Part shown: positions 5,540 to 8,168 of the stretch, piece after piece
Layout of the letters: each line of letters opens with the position of its first letter
Numbering within the stretch: the first letter of the stretch is position 1
Assembly (NCBI GenBank): GCA_001067655.1
Contig: JUNU01000153.1
Coordinates: 1-8,168 of the forward strand
DNA: 8,168 nt
From: Neisseria lactamica
GTDB taxonomy: Bacteria; Pseudomonadota; Gammaproteobacteria; Burkholderiales; Neisseriaceae
Direction: 5' to 3'
Position numbers and translations under genes: made by a program
The notes under the pieces: generated by a model
Seen by the model: the letters and a program-made list of their open reading frames with translations, nothing else
What the model was told of the DNA's origin: nothing
Databases searched by the model: none

Positions 5540-7924
5540 ATGGCTGACAACTACGTAATTTGGTTTGAAAACCTGCGTATGACTGATGTTGAAAGCGTGG
5601 GCGGCAAAAACGCCTCCCTAGGTGAAATGATCAGTCAGTTGACTGAAAAAGGCGTCCGCGTCCCCGGCGGTTTTGCTACTACTGCCGAAGCCTACCGCGC
5701 ATTTTTGGCGCACAACGGACTGAGCGAGCGTATTTCCGCCGCACTGGCACAACTGGATGTGGAAGATGTCGCCGAACTGGCGCGCGTCGGTAAAGAAATC
5801 CGCCAATGGATTTTGGATACGCCCTTCCCCGAACAACTGGATGCTGAAATCGAAACAGCATGGAACAAAATGGTTGCAGACGCAGGCGGCGCGGATATTT
5901 CTGTTGCCGTCCGTTCTTCTGCGACCGCCGAAGACCTGCCCGACGCATCGTTTGCAGGTCAACAAGAAACCTTCCTGAATATCAACGGCTTGGAAAACGT
6001 CAAAGAAGCCATGCGCCATGTATTCGCCTCTTTGTACAACGACCGTGCCATCTCCTACCGCGTACATAAAGGCTTCGAACACGACATCGTCGCCCTCTCC
6101 GCAGGTGTGCAACGCATGGTGCGTTCCGACAGCGGCGCGTCCGGCGTCATGTTCACCCTCGACACCGAATCCGGCTTCGACCAAGTCGTTTTCGTGACTT
6201 CATCTTACGGTCTGGGCGAAAACGTTGTACAAGGTGCGGTCAACCCTGACGAATTCTATGTATTCAAACCCACGCTGAAAGCGGGCAAACCTGCCATCCT
6301 GCGCAAAACCATGGGTTCGAAACAAATCAAAATGATCTTTACCGACAAAGCAGAAGCCGGTAAATCCGTGATGAACGTCGATGTGCCCGAAGAAGACCGC
6401 AACCGCTTCTCCATCTCCGACGAAGAAATCACCGAGTTGGCACACTACGCGCTGACGATTGAAAAACACTACGGCCGCCCGATGGATATCGAATGGGGTC
6501 GCGACGGCATCGACGGCAAACTCTATATCCTGCAAGCCCGTCCCGAAACCGTAAAATCCCAAGAAGAAAGCAGCCGCAACCTGCGCCGCTTCGACATCAA
6601 CGGCGACAAAAACGTCTTGTGCGAAGGCCGCGCCATCGGTCAAAAAGTCGGTCAAGGCAAAGTCCGCTTGGTGAAAGACGCCTCCGAAATGGATTCCGTT
6701 GAAGCAGGCGACGTACTCGTTACCGACATGACCGACCCGGATTGGGAGCCGGTAATGAAACGCGCTTCCGCCATCGTCACCAACCGCGGCGGCCGCACCT
6801 GTCACGCCGCCATCATCGCGCGTGAATTGGGTATTCCTGCCGTAGTCGGCTGCGGCAATGCGACCGAATTGCTGAGCAACGGTCAAGAAGTTACCGTATC
6901 CTGCGCCGAAGGCGATACGGGCTTCATCTATTCCGGCCTGCTGGACGTACAAATCACCGACGTTGCCTTGGACAATATGCCCAAAGCGCCGGTTAAAGTC
7001 ATGATGAACGTCGGCAACCCCGAACTCGCATTCAGCTTCGCCAACCTGCCGAGCGAAGGCATCGGCTTGGCACGCATGGAATTCATCATCAACCGCCAAA
7101 TCGGCATCCACCCGAAAGCCTTGTTGGAATTTGACAAACAAGACGATGAATTGAAAGCGGAAATTACCCGCCGCATCGCCGGCTACGCTTCCCCTGTCGA
7201 CTTCTACGTCGATAAAATCGCCGAAGGCGTGGCAACATTGGCCGCATCGGTTTATCCGCGTAAAACCATCGTCCGTATGTCCGATTTCAAATCCAACGAA
7301 TACGCCAACTTGGTCGGCGGCAGCATTTACGAACCGCACGAAGAAAACCCGATGCTGGGCTTCCGTGGCGCGGCGCGTTATGTCGCCGAAAGCTTCAAAG
7401 ACTGCTTCGCCCTCGAATGTAAAGCCCTCAAACGCGTCCGTGACGAAATGGGTCTGACCAACGTTGAAATCATGATTCCGTTCGTCCGCACTTTGGGCGA
7501 AGCCGAAGCCGTCGTCAAAGCCTTGAAAGAAAACGGTTTGGAACGCGGTAAAAACGGCCTGCGCCTGATCATGATGTGCGAACTGCCGAGCAACGCAGTA
7601 TTGGCAGAACAATTCCTGCAATACTTCGACGGCTTCTCCATCGGCTCCAACGACATGACCCAACTGACCCTCGGCCTCGACCGCGACAGCGGCTTGGTGT
7701 CCGACTCGTTTGACGAACGCAACCCTGCCGTCAAAGTGATGCTGCATTTGGCAATCTCCGCCTGCCGCAAGCAAAACAAATACGTCGGCATCTGCGGTCA
7801 AGGTCCGTCAGACCATCCGGACTTCGCCAAATGGCTGGTTCAAGAAGGTATCGAAAGCGTTTCCCTGAATCCGGATACCGTCATCGAAACTTGGCTGTAC
7901 TTGGCTAATGAGCTGAATAAATAA
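5540..7924 (+). CDS. ppsA: Phosphoenolpyruvate synthase (pyruvate, water dikinase)
   Basis: The protein has 794 aa, normal for PpsA. It makes PEP, AMP and phosphate from pyruvate, ATP and water, the entry step of gluconeogenesis from lactate or pyruvate. Domains: N-terminal ATP-binding domain (about 15-340; VGGKNASLGEM at 20-30, VAVRSSATAEDLPDASFAGQ at 122-141), swivelling phosphohistidine domain (about 385-460) and C-terminal PEP/pyruvate barrel (about 485-790). The swivel motif GGRTCHAAI has catalytic His422 and, two residues before it, Thr420, the residue PpsR would phosphorylate (E. coli His421 and Thr419). In the barrel, GIGLARMEFI (507-516), CELPSNA (680-686), GSNDMTQLTLGLDR (702-715) and Cys752 in GICGQG (the general acid/base position) are kept. 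The ATG at 5540 gives the normal neisserial N-terminus MADNYVIWFE; a TTG four codons earlier is unlikely. The ribosome site is weak (TTGGA, 5528-5532). Confidence 0.98.
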   Translation: MADNYVIWFENLRMTDVESVGGKNASLGEMISQLTEKGVRVPGGFATTAEAYRAFLAHNGLSERISAALAQLDVEDVAELARVGKEIRQWILDTPFPEQLDAEIETAWNKMVADAGGADISVAVRSSATAEDLPDASFAGQQETFLNINGLENVKEAMRHVFASLYNDRAISYRVHKGFEHDIVALSAGVQRMVRSDSGASGVMFTLDTESGFDQVVFVTSSYGLGENVVQGAVNPDEFYVFKPTLKAGKPAILRKTMGSKQIKMIFTDKAEAGKSVMNVDVPEEDRNRFSISDEEITELAHYALTIEKHYGRPMDIEWGRDGIDGKLYILQARPETVKSQEESSRNLRRFDINGDKNVLCEGRAIGQKVGQGKVRLVKDASEMDSVEAGDVLVTDMTDPDWEPVMKRASAIVTNRGGRTCHAAIIARELGIPAVVGCGNATELLSNGQEVTVSCAEGDTGFIYSGLLDVQITDVALDNMPKAPVKVMMNVGNPELAFSFANLPSEGIGLARMEFIINRQIGIHPKALLEFDKQDDELKAEITRRIAGYASPVDFYVDKIAEGVATLAASVYPRKTIVRMSDFKSNEYANLVGGSIYEPHEENPMLGFRGAARYVAESFKDCFALECKALKRVRDEMGLTNVEIMIPFVRTLGEAEAVVKALKENGLERGKNGLRLIMMCELPSNAVLAEQFLQYFDGFSIGSNDMTQLTLGLDRDSGLVSDSFDERNPAVKVMLHLAISACRKQNKYVGICGQGPSDHPDFAKWLVQEGIESVSLNPDTVIETWLYLANELNK

Positions 7925-7944
7925 GCTTCTTATCAACATTGAAT

Positions 7945-7977
7945 AATCCCCCGATTGGAAACATTCGGGGGATTTTA
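7945..7977 (+). terminator. Intrinsic terminator of ppsA
   Basis: AATCCCCCGA (7945-7954) pairs over ten bases with TCGGGGGATT (7965-7974) around a ten-base loop, followed by TT and A+T-rich sequence. It starts 20 bases after the ppsA stop codon. Unlike the cupin, pnp and ppsR terminators, it is not made from uptake sequences. Confidence 0.88.
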
Positions 7978-7994
7978 TGTAATAGGTGTTACAT
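7977..7994. other. Inverted repeat ATGTAA-N6-TTACAT
   Basis: A perfect 6+6 inverted repeat with a six-base spacer (TAGGTG) begins just after the ppsA terminator. The dimensions fit a dimeric helix-turn-helix regulator site, but no gene of known start follows inside the window, so no target can be named. It could be chance in A+T-rich DNA. Confidence 0.35.
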
Positions 7995-8039
7995 CAAACA
8001 TACCTTACCGCATCGATCACATTACTCATCAAACCATAC

Positions 8040-8082
8040 AGGGTCGTCTGAAACACACGATTTCAGTTTTTCAGACGACCCT
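8040..8082. repeat. Inverted pair of DNA uptake sequences
   Basis: GGGTCGTCTGAA at 8041-8052 (plus) faces the same sequence on the minus strand at 8070-8081. The arms pair perfectly over at least 13 bases (8041-8053 with 8069-8081), with a 15-base loop. There is no T-run on either side, so it is a weak terminator at best; it may back up the ppsA terminator or end a gene converging from the right. Confidence 0.8.
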
Positions 8083-8089
8083 ACATAGA

Positions 8090-8168
8090 TATAGTGGACT
8101 AAATTTAAATCAGAACAAGGCGACGAAGCCGCAGACAGTACAGATAGTACGGAACCGATTCACTTGGT
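8090..8168. mobile_element. Correia repeat enclosed element (CREE/NEMIS), left-hand part
   Basis: The segment begins with the terminal repeat TATAGTGGACTAA (the usual form has ATT where this has ACT) and runs through conserved interior such as GACGAAGCCGCAGACAGTAC and GGAACCGATTCACTTGG. It is cut by the window edge at about the element's middle. It has the same orientation as the copy at the left edge and would be a first half to that copy's second half. Confidence 0.9.

Noticed and set aside
5332..5550. A 72-codon minus-strand frame in the ppsR-ppsA gap
   Set aside because: It covers the ppsA start and promoter, contains a translated DUS, and has no ribosome site; typical spurious call.
6200..7801. 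A 533-codon frame opposite ppsA, and a similar 269-codon plus-strand frame opposite ppsR (4327-5136)
   Set aside because: Both are shadows caused by biased third positions; composition is Phe/Val/Gly/Asp-rich and low in complexity, with no start signals.

Overview
The window reads as core chromosome of a commensal Neisseria. The four protein genes have the expected neisserial relatives. The intergenic gaps are studded with the DNA uptake sequence (DUS) in the form AGGTCGTCTGAA: six exact and five one-mismatch copies, all outside genes and mostly as inverted pairs. Both window edges lie inside Correia repeat enclosed elements (CREE/NEMIS). This DUS form is the 'mucosa-type' dialect rather than the ATGCCGTCTGAA used by N. 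meningitidis and N. gonorrhoeae, so a species near N. mucosa, N. sicca or N. subflava is likelier than a pathogen. I cannot name the species.

Layout, left to right: the last 52 bp of a CREE; a good sigma-70 promoter and nlpD (+), encoding an outer-membrane lipoprotein with LysM and degenerate LytM domains, closed by a strong terminator; a small cupin-like gene of unknown function (+), closed by a DUS-hairpin terminator; pnp (-), encoding polynucleotide phosphorylase, with a DUS-hairpin terminator after it and a structured leader in front; ppsR (-), with its own DUS-hairpin terminator; a 418-bp A+T-rich divergent intergenic region; ppsA (+), encoding phosphoenolpyruvate synthase, followed by a GC-rich terminator, a further DUS inverted pair and the first 79 bp of a second CREE.

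Functionally, ppsR and ppsA are a regulator and its target. PpsR is the bifunctional kinase/phosphorylase that switches PEP synthase off and on at a threonine next to the catalytic histidine, and both residues are visible in this PpsA. Pnp serves RNA turnover. NlpD should activate a cell-wall amidase for cell separation. Each gene appears to be its own transcription unit.

I found no clear previously undescribed system. The best leads are a nested stem-loop in the pnp leader that could support autoregulation, a decayed DUS inside the probable ppsA promoter, the metal-ligand-poor cupin, and the fact that both window ends fall inside copies of the same repeat.
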